From DASSUW01 sp963811895 (lineage in GTDB: Bacteria > Actinomycetota > Thermoleophilia > Solirubrobacterales > Solirubrobacteraceae), in assembly GCA_963811895.1 (NCBI GenBank), contig CAWETE010000004.1:620001-684000 (forward strand): DNA of 64,000 bases, written 5' to 3'. Positions within the stretch are counted from its first letter, which is position 1. Every line of letters starts with the position of its first letter. The position numbers and the translations under genes were made by a program. Below are positions 62,446-64,000 of the stretch, piece after piece. The notes beneath the pieces were generated by a model, which saw only the letters and a program-made list of their open reading frames with translations, searched no databases and was not told where the DNA came from.

Positions 62446-63380
62446 TCTGCGGACTGCTCGGAATAGACACGCCGATCATCGGCGCGCCGTTCGGGCCGTG
62501 GGAGCAGGTGGACCTGGCCGTCGCCCTCTGCGAGGCCGGCGCGCTCGGCAGCCTGGGCACCGGCCTGCGCACGGTGGACGAGCTGCGGGCCCAGTGGGAG
62601 CGGATGCGCGAGCGCACGGACCGGCCGTTCGCGGTCAACCACACCAACCGGCCGTTCGACGAGGCGGCGTTCGCGGCCACGCTCGAGGCCGCGCCGCGCG
62701 CGATCTCGTTCCACATGACGGTGCCGGGCGACCTGATCGAGCGCGCCCACGAGGCCGGCATCCTCTGGCTCCAGCAGGTCGTCGACCGCCGCGAGGCCGA
62801 GGAGGCCGTCGAGGCCGGCGCCGACGTCATCATCGCCCAGGGCGGGGAGGCCGGGGGCCACTGCGGCTCGGTGTCGACGATGGTGCTCGTGCCGCAGGTC
62901 GTCGACCTCGCCGGCGACATCCCCGTGGTCGCGGCCGGCGGCATCGCCGACGGGCGCGGGCTGGCCGCCGCCCTGATGCTCGGCGCCCAGGGCGTGAGCA
63001 TGGGCACGCGGTTCCTGGCCTCGGCCGAGCTCGGCGTCGCCGAGGAGTGGAAGCGCCGGGTCGTCGAGGCCGACGCGGCGGACGCCGTCAAGGTCGTCAA
63101 CAGCCAGCGCGTGATGCCGCCCTACACGCGGCCCGGGAGCCGGGTCGAGCCGCGCGCGCTGTCCACGCCGCTGATCGAGCAGCTGCGCGAGCACCCGGAG
63201 TGGCTCGACCCGGCGAACACGGGCGCGCGGATCCGCGACTCCCTGCTCGCCGGCCGCGGCGACGAGTACCTGCCGTTCGCCGGCCAGTCGGCCGGCCTCA
63301 TCCACGAGGTCCTCCCGGCGGCCGAGATCGTGCGCCGCGTGGTGGCGGAGGCCGTAGCCGCACTGGAGCGTGAGCCATGA
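62430..63380 (+). CDS. Nitronate monooxygenase (2-nitropropane dioxygenase-like)
   Basis: 316 residues, an FMN TIM-barrel. LCGLLGIDTPIIGAPFGP starts the barrel, IIAQGGEAGGHCG is the hallmark loop with the catalytic-type His, and VVAAGGIADGRGLAAALMLG with GVSMGTRFLAS binds FMN phosphate. It oxidises alkyl nitronates or acts as an NAD(P)H:quinone reductase-like enzyme. GTG start at 62430, 8 bp after the previous stop. It overlaps the patatin gene by four bases. Confidence 0.9.
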   Translation: MLRTPLCGLLGIDTPIIGAPFGPWEQVDLAVALCEAGALGSLGTGLRTVDELRAQWERMRERTDRPFAVNHTNRPFDEAAFAATLEAAPRAISFHMTVPGDLIERAHEAGILWLQQVVDRREAEEAVEAGADVIIAQGGEAGGHCGSVSTMVLVPQVVDLAGDIPVVAAGGIADGRGLAAALMLGAQGVSMGTRFLASAELGVAEEWKRRVVEADAADAVKVVNSQRVMPPYTRPGSRVEPRALSTPLIEQLREHPEWLDPANTGARIRDSLLAGRGDEYLPFAGQSAGLIHEVLPAAEIVRRVVAEAVAALEREP

Positions 63381-64000
63381 AGGTGCTGACCATCGACGGC
63401 GGCGGCATCCGCGGGCTGATCCCGGCGCGCGTGCTCGAGGAGATCGAGCGGCGCTGCGGGCGTCCCGCGGGCGAGCTGTTCGACCTCGTGGCCGGGACCT
63501 CGACGGGCGCCATCATCGCCTGCGCGCTGACGAAGCCGCAGCCGCTGCCGGCGGAGCGGATCGCGCGCATCTACCTCGACGAGGGGCCGGAGATCTTCAG
63601 CCGGTCGCTGATCAAGCGCGTCACCTCCGTCGGAGGGCTGATCGACGAGCGGTACGACTCCGACGGGCTCTTGAAGTCGCTGCGGAAGCACTTCGGCGAG
63701 CACCGGCTGGCCGACGCCAAGCCGGCGATCATGCTCACCGCGTACGACCTCCTCGAGCCGCAGCGCGCTGCTCCTGCGCAACGACGACGACATGTCGATG
63801 GTCGACGCAGCGCACGGCAGCTCGGCGGCGCCCAGCTACTTCGAGCCCGCGCAGGTGGGCAAGCTCGCGCTCGTGGACGGCGGCGTCTTCGCCACCAACC
63901 CGGCGATGTGCGCCTATGCCGACGTCGACGGCGACGTCGAGCTGCTGGTCTCGCTGGGGTGCGGCGAGCACACGCGCGTGCTGCCGTACGAGAAGGTCAA
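63377..64000 (+). CDS. Patatin-like phospholipase (3' end outside window, one frame break)
   Basis: Visible part about 208 residues. MKVLTIDGGGIRGLIPARVL has the DGGGxRG oxyanion motif. FDLVAGTSTGAIIA has the Ser of GTSTG. After a surplus base near 63774 the frame continues NDDDMSMVDAAHGSSAAPSY and LALVDGGVFATNPAMCAYAD, which supplies the Asp of the DGG catalytic dyad. Hydrolyses acyl chains from lipids. Start ATGA overlaps the monooxygenase stop. The C-terminus is not in the window. Patatins of this form also occur in antiphage systems, but nothing near here supports that. Confidence 0.88.
   Translation, partial: MKVLTIDGGGIRGLIPARVLEEIERRCGRPAGELFDLVAGTSTGAIIACALTKPQPLPAERIARIYLDEGPEIFSRSLIKRVTSVGGLIDERYDSDGLLKSLRKHFGEHRLADAKPAIMLTAYDLLEPQRAAPAQRRRHVDGRRSARQLGGAQLLRARAGGQARARGRRRLRHQPGDVRLCRRRRRRRAAGLAGVRRAHARAAVREGQ

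Noticed and set aside
63377..64000. CBASS-type antiphage system
   Set aside because: Only a patatin is visible; no CD-NTase, ubiquitin-like or other partner genes lie in the window.

Overview
The window is very GC-rich (around 70% or more by eye) and gene-dense. Many neighbouring genes share ATGA or GTGA stop/start overlaps, and GTG starts are common. The gene set (actinobacterial mIHF, a full mce/yrbE operon, a type III glutamine synthetase, several small membrane protein families) points to an actinobacterium. I infer class Thermoleophilia (Solirubrobacterales-like) from remembered family resemblance, not from a search. No rRNA, tRNA, CRISPR array, insertion sequence or phage gene was seen.

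Layout. 1-5 kb: the end of an adenylate cyclase regulatory-domain gene, a short-chain dehydrogenase, and a LuxR regulator followed by an unusual alpha/beta-hydrolase-FAD oxidase fusion. 5-7.6 kb: a TPP riboswitch and a three-gene thiamine-precursor ABC importer. 7.6-8.8 kb: AlkA glycosylase and a small membrane protein. 8.8-11.8 kb: a fatty acid hydroxylase, a GNAT acyltransferase and a serine-palmitoyltransferase-like enzyme that together look like a sphingolipid locus. 12-17 kb: mIHF, a VOC protein, small membrane proteins, an aminotransferase and a secreted cupredoxin. 17.2-32.3 kb, minus strand: a long operon of two YrbE/MlaE permeases, an ATPase, six MCE proteins, an MMPL exporter, a redoxin and a B3/4-domain protein. 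32.4-36.7 kb: a lipoprotein, GNAT, a Ca2+/H+ exchanger, an ACT-domain protein and a BNR-repeat secreted protein. 36.8-42.3 kb: a nitrogen block (PucR regulator, PII, ammonium transporter, glutamine synthetase III). 42.3-47.7 kb: a heme-binding-type protein, cysteine dioxygenase with an amidohydrolase, and a PadR-controlled ABC exporter. 47.7-54.5 kb: an envelope operon (triplicated secreted protein, membrane protein, glycosyltransferase, polysaccharide deacetylase, damaged membrane protein) and a large LuxR regulator. 54.5-64 kb: metH, a giant c-di-GMP signalling protein, nitronate monooxygenase and a patatin running off the end.

Reading frames are broken in many otherwise intact genes: about forty breaks, densest at 17.1-25.4 kb, but also in alkA, metH, the c-di-GMP protein and the patatin. 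Nearly every one is repaired by removing a single G or C. I treat these as consensus errors and annotate the genes across the breaks, giving full spans.

The points most worth following up are the candidate sphingolipid locus, the oxidase with a catalytically dead hydrolase domain, the c-di-GMP protein carrying two degenerate signalling domains plus GGDEF-EAL, the PII protein lacking Tyr51, and the envelope operon with a triplicated unnamed domain.
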